This document shows, one piece after another, positions 6,056 through 12,324 of a DNA stretch of 12,324 nucleotides (position 1 is the first letter of the stretch; each line of letters opens with the position of its first letter). Source of the DNA: Saprospiraceae bacterium. GTDB taxonomy: Bacteria > Bacteroidota > Bacteroidia > Chitinophagales > Saprospiraceae. A program made the position numbers and the translations under genes. The stretch is from assembly GCA_020630455.1 (NCBI GenBank), contig JAHDBK010000003.1, forward strand, positions 12,568 to 24,891, written 5' to 3'. Below the pieces are notes generated by a model. It made no database searches and was not told the DNA's origin. It saw only the letters and a program-made list of their open reading frames with translations.

Positions 6056-7516
6056 TTAATTTGTTTTAATAATTCTTAGGATTTCAGAATTCCATGAATC
6101 ATTTTTAATTTGAATGAAATAAATTCCTTTGAAATATTTGGATAAATCTATATCAATAAAATTATTCCCTTCTTGACTATTAATTTTTACACTTTTAATA
6201 ACTTTTCCTAATGCATCACTAATAATAATTTGACTTTGATAATCTGAATCTTGATACCATTCAATATTTAGATGTCCACTTGTCGGGTTGGGCTGTATAT
6301 TAATAATTTCACCTTTGATTAGACTCTTAATAAATTGTACATTGATGATATTTGAATATTCATATTGACCATCAAAATCTACCTGTTTTAAACGATAATA
6401 ATTCAAGCCTGTAACAGGATTCTCATCAATAAATCTATAATTCAATTCAATATTGGAATTACCAGCTCCTTGTACTTCTCCGATATTTATAAAATTTATT
6501 CCATCATTACTTCTTTGAATTTCAAAATGACTATTATTGATTTCTGATGAGGTAACCCATTCTAATAAAGTTTGGTCATCTAATTTTAAACCAGTGAAAC
6601 TGAGAAGTTCAATTGGAAGTGGTTGATTATTGTCTTCAATAGCAAATGGAGAAAAAGAAGTTATTCCTGTTCTACTCTGATTCCAAGTAGTGCCAGAAAT
6701 ATTAGTAGCTGCATTATAATTTGTGGGTTTGTCCCAGTTACTTCCATTCCAATGAACAATGCCTGAATTAGTTCTGTCAAAAAATAAAAGTTCTGTTGCT
6801 GCTTCCCATTGTAATGTTATATCATTTAAAGAACCACCTATGGTGTTTTCTTCAATAAACCAAGTTTTGTTCACAGCATGTTCAGTTTCAATAGAACCCG
6901 AAGGATAACTCGTTCGAACTAAATCTTCTACTCTTACGGAAAACTGATCTAATGTGCCATTATTTATCATTGTAGCTGGATTGTAGGTTGCATTACCTAC
7001 AGGAAAAATAATATTAGAGGCTCCGACGTCTTGTTTTAATGTTCCTGTATTATCTGTAATAATATAATTATTTACATCATAATTGACAATATTTCCACCT
7101 GTATTAATTTGTATATGATTAAGCCCTAATCTTATATCCCCATTATTTGATAAATCTAATTCATTTGATATGTTAACATCATTCATTAACATAAGTTCTG
7201 CTCCATTATTCACTTTTAATTCATAAATGATAATGGGTGAAGCACTTGTTAAATTTTGATTGGTTAATCCATTAAATTCAAGCGTTCCATTTCCTGAGTA
7301 TGTAGCAGTACCACTTTGTGTAAAATGTCCTCCTAAATATATTAGTCCAGCATTATTTATGGTTCCCGTTCCTTGATTATTTATATCTTTTATAATCTTA
7401 ACATGTGTACTTGCTAACACATTGATATATCCTCCTTCTTGTAGGATACCACTATTTTGAGCTGAAATATCAATTAAAAATAGTTGAATTATACACATCA
7501 ATATAATCTGTTTCAT
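6056..7516 (-). CDS. Secreted cell-surface protein with T9SS type A C-terminal sorting domain
   Basis: A 486-residue protein exported by Sec (signal MKQIILMCIIQLFLIDISAQ, cleavage near 18-20) and then by the type IX system across the outer membrane. Residues about 25-170 are repetitive Gly/Asn-rich beta segments (INNAGLIYLGG, then YSGNGTLEFNGLTNQNL), like a beta-helix or adhesin stalk. A middle region (about 170-295) ends in SFSPFAIEDN. Residues 301-392 form an FN3-like module typical of Bacteroidota surface proteins (PIELLSFTGLKLDDQTLLEW ... YYRLKQVDFDG). The sorting domain (about 405-486) has IQPNPTSGHLNIEW, DALGKVI and KGIYFIQI, ending in a basic tail. No catalytic motif is visible, so an adhesin or matrix role is more likely than an enzyme. 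It is the second gene of an operon, 19 bp after the S74 gene, and probably lacks its own promoter. Confidence 0.9.
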   Translation of the reverse strand: MKQIILMCIIQLFLIDISAQNSGILQEGGYINVLASTHVKIIKDINNQGTGTINNAGLIYLGGHFTQSGTATYSGNGTLEFNGLTNQNLTSASPIIIYELKVNNGAELMLMNDVNISNELDLSNNGDIRLGLNHIQINTGGNIVNYDVNNYIITDNTGTLKQDVGASNIIFPVGNATYNPATMINNGTLDQFSVRVEDLVRTSYPSGSIETEHAVNKTWFIEENTIGGSLNDITLQWEAATELLFFDRTNSGIVHWNGSNWDKPTNYNAATNISGTTWNQSRTGITSFSPFAIEDNNQPLPIELLSFTGLKLDDQTLLEWVTSSEINNSHFEIQRSNDGINFINIGEVQGAGNSNIELNYRFIDENPVTGLNYYRLKQVDFDGQYEYSNIINVQFIKSLIKGEIINIQPNPTSGHLNIEWYQDSDYQSQIIISDALGKVIKSVKINSQEGNNFIDIDLSKYFKGIYFIQIKNDSWNSEILRIIKTN

Positions 7517-7535
7517 AATTTTAATTTTTTTGAAG

Positions 7536-9401
7536 TTATTTACTAGCAGATTGATTTATTATAAGCTCGATAGACTCAAGTCTCTTTTCCATTCTATTTA
7601 AATTTCCATTTAGAACTTGATTATCATTTTTTAATTTTTTATTTTCAGCTTCTAATTGTTTTACTCTTTTTAATAGTTCTTGGGTAGAAGAGATATTAAG
7701 TGTTGTTAATGCATCATAGTCTACTACATGGAAATCATCGACTACTTTACCGTAAACAAAAATATTGTTATGATTTACATTGGTATGGATTTTAAATCTA
7801 TTTTTCTCTACTGCAACAATTTGTGCCGTAGCCAAATGTTCTTTTTTATTTTCAATAACATAAAACTCTATGATATCGCCGATGCTTAAATCTGAGTTCA
7901 AGTTAATCCAACCATCTTCAATTTTTGCATATTCATAAATGTTAGGAATTGATTTGCGAGTAAGGTTTACCGCTTCAGGATATACGGATTTTAACTCTTG
8001 TGCTATTACTTTTTTTACAGTACTATTCCCTTTAGCTTTTCTATCAATATATTTGTAATCAGTAATATTAATCTTGGATAATGTATTTAAATCTATCGTT
8101 GAGTTAGAGACGCCTATTATATCTTTAATTCTTTTATCTGAATGAGCGAAAAAATTACCTCCTGCAATATTAAATTCTGCATGAATACTAAAATAATCTA
8201 AGGGGTCAATATGACCATTAGACAATGTACGCACCACACCAATACTATCGTATTCTCTAATGTTGCCCCCATACAAAGGTCTTTGATAACCTCCTCTTAC
8301 TTCTAAAGAAGCAGGAGCACCACTAGGTGAAAATATTGATGTATCCCATGGTTTTCCCCCTATTGTGAGTTTTTGTTCTATATAGTCTTGCATAGAAATA
8401 CTTCCATCAGGATTATGTACCATTAATGGACCAGATCCACCAACTGTTTGAATATCACCCTGATTGTCTAGATATAAAGGTATATTGCCATTTCCAGCAA
8501 AATCATCCATTCTCATCGTACCATTTTCTATTGCTATTGCAGGTTCTTGAATTGCTATGTTATAGGTAAATACATATTCTACCCATACACCTGAATAACT
8601 ACAATAATTTCCTGCAAAACCACTGCCTCCAAAATCTTCTGCAGATAAATTCAAACTTGTTTTTCCAGAGACTAATGCACTTGCATCATAATTTGTTATT
8701 GTTGTAGAAATATAAGTGCCTCCATTGTTTGGGTCTCCACAAGTATCAGAACCAGATGCTGTTATGCCCGTTCCTATATTTGTACCTTCTAAATCTACTG
8801 AAAGATTTACAGGGAATCCAAAACCTCCATTTATGTTACCACCTAAATTTATAGCTAAACTTACAGAAGAAGCATTATTTGCAATGTCTGAAGGTATTTC
8901 TAAATTGGCTGTGCCAGGAGAACCATCACTAGCACCAGTAAAATTTCCAGCACTCTCATAAACATAAGCTTTGTAGATTACGTTGTAGCTCCCAGCATTA
9001 TTTCCAGAACCTTTAATGTGGAGTTTTCCTAAAGTAGGTGTATTGGTACCTATACCAATATTTCCTGAGTTTGCATTGTAAATATTGTTGCCATTTATTG
9101 TCCAATCGCTATCCGTACCTCCACTTCCGCCAACTGCAGTCCAAGAAGTCCCATTATAATAATAAAATCCTGGTGTATTATCTGTCTGGAAAATTAATAA
9201 GCCTGTTGCAGGTGTACTTATATTATCTCTCTGTGTTTCTGTCATACGAGGTATCAGCATTCCTTTTTGTGTTGATTTTATATCCAACATTGCTGATGTA
9301 TGAGGAGTAGAATTATCCGAATTAATACCTACTTGAGCTTTAATGTCTATATGGAAAATTAAAAATAATAGTGTGAAAATGTAAATAAATGATTGTTTCA
9401 T
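7536..9401 (-). CDS. Exported fibre-like protein with S74 intramolecular chaperone (self-cleaving) domain
   Basis: A 621-residue protein with a signal peptide (1-22, ending IKAQ). The head (23-130) has the Bacteroidota pattern VGINSDNSTPHTSAMLDIKS, KGMLIPRMT, then FYYYNGTSWTAVG and GNIGIGTNTP. An unrecognised beta-rich domain follows (about 140-285) with two cysteines (221 and 267) that may pair. The S74 domain begins at HSDKRIKDIIG; by analogy with endosialidase-type chaperones, Ser421-Asp422 marks the self-cleavage point. It continues through IAQELKSVYPEAV. A small inserted beta module (about 488-560, with GDIIEFYVIENK and FVYGKVVDDF) precedes the terminal coiled coil (572-618, heptads ELLKRVKQLEAENKKLKNDN). 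S74 domains help trimeric beta-fibres assemble and are then released. This is not a phage gene: it has a Sec signal and sits beside a T9SS protein. It is probably a surface trimer. Confidence 0.88.
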   Translation of the reverse strand: MKQSFIYIFTLLFLIFHIDIKAQVGINSDNSTPHTSAMLDIKSTQKGMLIPRMTETQRDNISTPATGLLIFQTDNTPGFYYYNGTSWTAVGGSGGTDSDWTINGNNIYNANSGNIGIGTNTPTLGKLHIKGSGNNAGSYNVIYKAYVYESAGNFTGASDGSPGTANLEIPSDIANNASSVSLAINLGGNINGGFGFPVNLSVDLEGTNIGTGITASGSDTCGDPNNGGTYISTTITNYDASALVSGKTSLNLSAEDFGGSGFAGNYCSYSGVWVEYVFTYNIAIQEPAIAIENGTMRMDDFAGNGNIPLYLDNQGDIQTVGGSGPLMVHNPDGSISMQDYIEQKLTIGGKPWDTSIFSPSGAPASLEVRGGYQRPLYGGNIREYDSIGVVRTLSNGHIDPLDYFSIHAEFNIAGGNFFAHSDKRIKDIIGVSNSTIDLNTLSKINITDYKYIDRKAKGNSTVKKVIAQELKSVYPEAVNLTRKSIPNIYEYAKIEDGWINLNSDLSIGDIIEFYVIENKKEHLATAQIVAVEKNRFKIHTNVNHNNIFVYGKVVDDFHVVDYDALTTLNISSTQELLKRVKQLEAENKKLKNDNQVLNGNLNRMEKRLESIELIINQSASK

Positions 9402-9439
9402 AATATATAAAATTTTAATAATTAATTTAATATTTATTA

Positions 9440-9447
9440 CAAATTAA
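9440..9447 (-). promoter_or_regulatory. Candidate -7 box for the S74-T9SS operon
   Basis: On the minus strand this reads TTAATTTG, one mismatch from TAnnTTTG. Transcription would start near 9433, about 32 nt before the ATG at 9401. No good -33 box is present, which would fit a promoter needing an activator bound at the inverted repeats just upstream. An overlapping alternative, TACTTTTA at 9446-9453, also has one mismatch. Confidence 0.3.
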
Positions 9448-9467
9448 AAGTAAAGCAAGGTTTTATA

Positions 9468-9482
9468 AAAGGACTCCCTTTA
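9468..9482. promoter_or_regulatory. Loose third inverted repeat AAAGG-N4-CCTTT
   Basis: A short GC-containing dyad (AAAGGACTCCCTTT) in otherwise A/T sequence. Its centre is about 21 bp from that of the inverted repeat at 9488-9502, so it falls on the same helical face. It is weaker than the two sites that follow and could be a degenerate third operator copy. Confidence 0.3.
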
Positions 9483-9484
9483 AA

Positions 9485-9508
9485 TTTTAGGGTTTCCCCC
9501 TATGGATT
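9485..9508. promoter_or_regulatory. Candidate operator 1: inverted repeat TAGGG-N5-CCCTA
   Basis: TAGGG at 9488-9492 and CCCTA at 9498-9502 flank a five-base centre. This 24-bp segment matches the segment at 9527-9550 at about 20 positions, exactly 42 bp apart. A dyad of this size suits a dimeric helix-turn-helix regulator. It lies in the spacer between the surface-protein operon and the two-component genes. Confidence 0.5.
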
Positions 9509-9526
9509 TGATGCTGTAAAATTTAT

Positions 9527-9550
9527 TTTTAGGGTTAACCCCTAAGGAAT
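9527..9550. promoter_or_regulatory. Candidate operator 2: inverted repeat TTAGGG-N5-CCCTAA
   Basis: TTAGGG at 9529-9534 and CCCTAA at 9540-9545 form a perfect six-base dyad around TTAAC. It is a direct repeat of the site at 9485-9508, four helical turns away. It lies about 40 bp upstream of the candidate -7 box for the kinase gene, so the pair could act on either divergent transcript. Confidence 0.5.
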
Positions 9551-9588
9551 TATATGTGATTTTTTTTAATAATTTAATATTTATGAAA

Positions 9589-9596
9589 TATATTTA
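9589..9596 (+). promoter_or_regulatory. Candidate -7 box for the histidine kinase gene
   Basis: TATATTTA matches TAnnTTTG except for the last base. Transcription would start near 9603, about 12 nt before the ATG at 9615, a leader length like that inferred for other genes here. The -33 region is a T-run (9561-9568) rather than TTTG. Confidence 0.35.
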
Positions 9597-9614
9597 CAAT
9601 AAATTCCAAATGAG

Positions 9615-11579
9615 ATGAGTGTTTCTAAAAAGGCTTTTTATTTCTTTTCTTTTTTATTATTTCTGTTATTATTGATAAGTTGTAATAAGGATGAAGATGA
9701 ATCTGTAACTAAAAATTTTCCCGAAGAATTCGAATGGCTGAAAACTTGGGGGAATTATAAGGATAGCAGCTATCAAGAAGTCTATGAAAAGGCTTTGAAT
9801 AAATATCTTGCAGAGGAAGATTATGAAAAAACGGCTTATATTTTAGCTGCGAAAGGTAATGTTTTAGATTATAATTTAGTTTTAGATACGATTTACTTAG
9901 AACAATGTCTTGATTTTATTGGGAAATATGGAAAAAGCATTAGTGATAATTCTAATTTAGAAATTCGATACTTCATAGGTTCACAATTGGATTTTAATAA
10001 CGAAGTTATTAAGAGTGAAAAATGGCTTTTAGATGCTATAAGATATGCTTCTAAACCAAAAGAGTCAAAATTAGTGGGCTTTTCTTATATGATAATGGCT
10101 TCACAACAAAAGATAAAAAGTCAATTAGATACCGCTCAAATATATGCTTATAGGGCATTGGAAATATTCGAAAATAATAAAGATACTGCTAATATAGGAA
10201 TGATGCAATATAATTTATTTAGAATAGCTACGAGCTTGGGCGATAATCAAGCCGCTGATATGGCTTTGAAAAAGATGCTCAGTTTTGCTAAAATTGCAAG
10301 AGATACACATAATATTTGCTTTTCTTATACTTCTTATGCATTAAATGCAGCTAATACAGATACTACCTTTAACCAAATCAAACTATATACAGATTCTCTA
10401 AAGAATATAATTGATTTGTGGTCTTATCCTGTTTCTCATTATAAATTTATGGCTTCTTATCTAAGTGGATTGTATTCAACTCATTTTGGTAATGTTGAAC
10501 AATCTTTGGCGGCAATAAATGACTGTGAAAAATACATCAATCTATCAGATCGTTATCATACTTATTATTTGAAAAATTTAAAGTTACTTTATTCATTTTC
10601 ATTTAATGAATCTTTTGATGAAAGGCTATTTAATGAAATGATTGAAGAAACTAAATCTAAAAAGGATTATTATAGGGGAGTTAAACTTTTAGGAAGTATG
10701 GTCTTCTATAAAGAAGAACGAAAAGACTATAGAGAAGCATACATTTACCTCAATGAAAAAATAGCCCTTAGAGATTCTTTATGGAATAAAGATTTGAAAT
10801 CTAAAATAATAGAATTTGAAAAGAAGTATGAAACGGCTAAAAAAGAACAAAAAATAGCAGAACAAAAACAAGTCATATCAGAAAGAAATACACAACTCAT
10901 CTCATTAGCTTCTTTTATTTTAACGGCTATCTTAGCATTTATAATTTATTTGAATTATAGAAAACGATTAGCTATAAAGAAAGAACAAGCATTACAAGAA
11001 CAATTCACTCAAGATTTATTACAAAATACAGAAGACGAACGTTCTCGAATAGCAGGCGATTTACACGATAGTGTCAATAACTATCTATTACAATTGAGTA
11101 ATAAAGTAAAGGAAGGGAAAAACATCAACTATTTTGAAATAAACGAAGCCATTAATAGTATTCGCAATATCAGTCATGATTTATTCCCTGCTATGTTTGA
11201 AAACGTAGGATTAGAATTGAGTATTAAAAATTTGTGTCAAAAAATGATGGAAAACAGCACTCTTAAAATAAGTGCCCAAATACAATACGAAAATAAAGTA
11301 GGAACTAAACAAGAGTTGCAAATATATAGAATTATTCAAGAAGCCTTAAACAATATCATCAAGCACAGTATGGCAACTCATGCTTTTGTGAAAGTAGTGA
11401 GTAATGAAGATACTCTCGAAGTCAGTATAAAAGACAATGGAAAAGGTTTTAACCCCGAAGATAAAAAAGGCTCATTTGGTATTACTAATATGCAACAAAG
11501 AGCTAAGTCGATTCAAGCCAATATCAATATCGACTCCAATGAAAAAGGAACACAATTATTACTCAAACGAATATTTTAA
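9615..11579 (+). CDS. Sensor histidine kinase (HisKA_3 type) with periplasmic helical-repeat domain and lipobox-like N-terminus
   Basis: A 654-residue kinase. The N-terminus is a hydrophobic signal ending in the lipobox-like LISC (Cys23), followed by NKDEDE. Residues about 50-415 are alpha-helical repeats of TPR type, probably periplasmic; the helix before the membrane is a Lys/Glu/Gln-rich coil. One transmembrane segment lies at 427-446. The cytoplasmic part has the HisKA_3 phosphoacceptor ERSRIAGDLHDSVNNYL with His484, the N-box EALNNIIKH (576-584), and ATP-binding DNGKGF (607-612) and GSFGITNMQQRA (619-630), all intact. The kinase should autophosphorylate and pass phosphate to a NarL/LuxR-type regulator, which is the next gene, 97 bp away. 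The ligand is unknown. A two-codon open frame (ATG AGA TGA, 9610-9618) overlaps the start codon. It diverges from the surface-protein operon. Confidence 0.92.
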   Translation: MSVSKKAFYFFSFLLFLLLLISCNKDEDESVTKNFPEEFEWLKTWGNYKDSSYQEVYEKALNKYLAEEDYEKTAYILAAKGNVLDYNLVLDTIYLEQCLDFIGKYGKSISDNSNLEIRYFIGSQLDFNNEVIKSEKWLLDAIRYASKPKESKLVGFSYMIMASQQKIKSQLDTAQIYAYRALEIFENNKDTANIGMMQYNLFRIATSLGDNQAADMALKKMLSFAKIARDTHNICFSYTSYALNAANTDTTFNQIKLYTDSLKNIIDLWSYPVSHYKFMASYLSGLYSTHFGNVEQSLAAINDCEKYINLSDRYHTYYLKNLKLLYSFSFNESFDERLFNEMIEETKSKKDYYRGVKLLGSMVFYKEERKDYREAYIYLNEKIALRDSLWNKDLKSKIIEFEKKYETAKKEQKIAEQKQVISERNTQLISLASFILTAILAFIIYLNYRKRLAIKKEQALQEQFTQDLLQNTEDERSRIAGDLHDSVNNYLLQLSNKVKEGKNINYFEINEAINSIRNISHDLFPAMFENVGLELSIKNLCQKMMENSTLKISAQIQYENKVGTKQELQIYRIIQEALNNIIKHSMATHAFVKVVSNEDTLEVSIKDNGKGFNPEDKKGSFGITNMQQRAKSIQANINIDSNEKGTQLLLKRIF

Positions 11580-11595
11580 TTATATTAAATTAATA

Positions 11596-11621
11596 AAAAA
11601 TAAAGAAAATTTGTTATTTTT
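11596..11621. terminator. Degenerate AT hairpin between kinase and regulator genes
   Basis: Arms AAAAATAA (11596-11603) and TTATTTTT (11614-11621) pair around a ten-base loop. The stretch 11600-11618 keeps the layout of the other AT palindromes: the left arm ATAAAGAA is identical and the right arm has two changes. It begins 17 bp after the kinase stop codon. It may attenuate rather than end transcription, leaving partial read-through into the regulator gene. Confidence 0.35.
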
Positions 11622-11676
11622 AATCTAGTGTTTAATGCTTGTAATCTTAACTTTTATTATTGATAAATTATTATAA

Positions 11677-12321
11677 ATGAGAAATAGTATAGTTCTAGCA
11701 GATGATTACCCTATTATTTTAAAAGGAATGGAAGCCATTGTAAGAGAGATGGGCTTTGAACAAATAGATAGTTATGAAAATGGGCTTCAAGCTTTAAATA
11801 AAATATATGCCTCTAAACCAGATTATGCCTTATTAGATATACAAATGCCTGGAATGTGTGGCTTGGAAGTCATAGAACAAATGAGACGGAAAAACATAAA
11901 AACTAAGACTATTATATATACTATGTACACAGATATGGCTTTATTTGAAAGAGCTAAAAAATTAAATGTAGATGGATATTTATTAAAAGAATTTGCAATT
12001 GATGAACTCAAAAAATGTATTCTTTCGATTGAAAGAGGAAATAATTGGTATAGCCCATTATTAGAAGAAAAATTGCAAAGTTCTAAACTCACATTTACTC
12101 CTGATTTATATTGTAAATTAAGCAACAAAGAGAAGTCAGTGGTAAAAGCCATCGCTGATAAAAAATCTACTCAAGAAATTGCTGAAGAATTATTCGTAAG
12201 TGTTAAAACTATAGAAAATCATAGAACTAATATTATTAAAAAATTAGAATTGCCTAAGAAAAAGAATGTATTACTCATTTGGGCAATAGAAAATAAGGGT
12301 TTTTTCCCTTTAGTAGAATAA
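11677..12321 (+). CDS. NarL/FixJ-type response regulator (receiver + LuxR HTH)
   Basis: The protein has 214 residues, normal for this family, and is complete within the window. The receiver domain (about 4-118) has the acidic pair ADDYP (Asp9, Asp10), phosphoacceptor Asp54 in LLDIQMPG, the switch Thr82 in IIYTMYTD, and the conserved Lys104 in GYLLKE. The C-terminal LuxR-type helix-turn-helix (about 148-195) shows LSNKEKSVVKAIADKKSTQE, then IAEELFVSVKTIENHRTNII. It should be phosphorylated by the upstream HisKA_3 kinase and bind DNA as a dimer. The 97-bp gap and AT hairpin upstream suggest it could be partly uncoupled from the kinase; near-consensus -7 sequences occur in the gap (TATTATTG around 11656-11664) but are weak. 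Its targets are not known; the dyads at 9485-9550 are the natural candidates. Confidence 0.94.
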   Translation: MRNSIVLADDYPIILKGMEAIVREMGFEQIDSYENGLQALNKIYASKPDYALLDIQMPGMCGLEVIEQMRRKNIKTKTIIYTMYTDMALFERAKKLNVDGYLLKEFAIDELKKCILSIERGNNWYSPLLEEKLQSSKLTFTPDLYCKLSNKEKSVVKAIADKKSTQEIAEELFVSVKTIENHRTNIIKKLELPKKKNVLLIWAIENKGFFPLVE

Positions 12322-12324
12322 TAT

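Noticed and set aside
8716..8961. Plus-strand open frame of 81 codons inside the S74 gene
   Set aside because: It is antisense to a well-supported coding region, has no promoter or recognisable protein features, and follows the codon pattern of the opposite strand.
9038..9310. Plus-strand open frame of 90 codons, Tyr/Leu-rich
   Set aside because: It is antisense to the conserved N-terminal part of the S74 protein; its composition is what reverse-strand reading of that gene would give.
7536..9401. Prophage tail-fibre gene, from the S74 domain
   Set aside because: No phage structural, lysis or integration gene is adjacent; the protein has a Sec signal peptide and sits in an operon with a T9SS cargo gene.
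9529..9545. TTAGGG/CCCTAA resembling telomere-type repeats
   Set aside because: Only single units are present, arranged as a dyad inside a bacterial intergenic spacer; there is no tandem array.
9610..9618. Minimal upstream open frame ATG AGA TGA overlapping the kinase start
   Set aside because: It is two codons long and likely to occur by chance in A/T-rich sequence. No supporting ribosome-binding signal is visible. Noted in the kinase entry only.
11437..11628. Overlapping plus-strand open frame at the end of the kinase gene
   Set aside because: It is out of frame with the ATP-binding motifs of the kinase and runs into the AT hairpin; it has no independent support.
11823..12152. Minus-strand open frame of 109 codons in the response regulator gene
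   Set aside because: The regulator on the plus strand has all receiver and HTH motifs; this frame is its shadow.
1..12324. CRISPR array, tRNA, rRNA, insertion sequence or integron
   Set aside because: No regularly spaced direct repeats, cloverleaf sequences, transposase or integrase frames were seen in the gaps, all of which are under 300 bp.

Overview
This is a strongly AT-rich chromosomal stretch from a member of the Bacteroidota. Several signs agree on this: a type IX secretion (T9SS) C-terminal sorting domain, the Bacteroidota families DUF5683 and DUF2279, a kinase with periplasmic helical repeats paired with a NarL/LuxR-type regulator, -7 promoter boxes of the form TAnnTTTG, and the lack of clear Shine-Dalgarno sequences. 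The exact genus cannot be read from the window.

Layout. Positions 1-1074 (+) hold the 3' part of a beta-keto acid cleavage enzyme (BKACE/DUF849) and a small three-helix membrane protein that starts directly after its stop codon. A bactofilin (1151-1519, -) diverges from tsaD (1625-2656, +), the essential tRNA t6A gene. A small membrane protein with a possible PH-like domain (2688-3185, -) diverges from a two-gene unit made of a DUF5683 membrane protein and a GT9/heptosyltransferase-like enzyme with a TTG start (3261-4840, +). A DUF2279 envelope protein follows (4956-5954, +) under its own promoter. This first half looks like ordinary housekeeping and envelope chromosome.

The second half looks like one functional block. 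Two surface or export proteins lie in a minus-strand operon: a 621-residue protein with an S74 intramolecular-chaperone domain, then a 486-residue T9SS cargo protein. They diverge from a hybrid-topology sensor histidine kinase (9615-11579, +), which is followed by its likely partner response regulator (11677-12321, +). The 213-bp divergent spacer carries two GC-rich imperfect inverted repeats (AGGG-N5-CCCT) exactly 42 bp apart, and a looser third site 21 bp further on. These are good candidate operators through which the regulator could control the surface-protein operon and/or itself. This is inference from layout.

A second pattern is a family of short AT-rich palindromes, consensus ATAAAGAANNNTCTTTATT. 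Three good copies and one degenerate copy lie 7-25 bp after stop codons, two of them between convergent genes. They look like lineage-specific, partly bidirectional transcription terminators. No tRNA, rRNA, CRISPR array, insertion sequence or phage module was seen. No gene-free stretch exceeds 300 bases.
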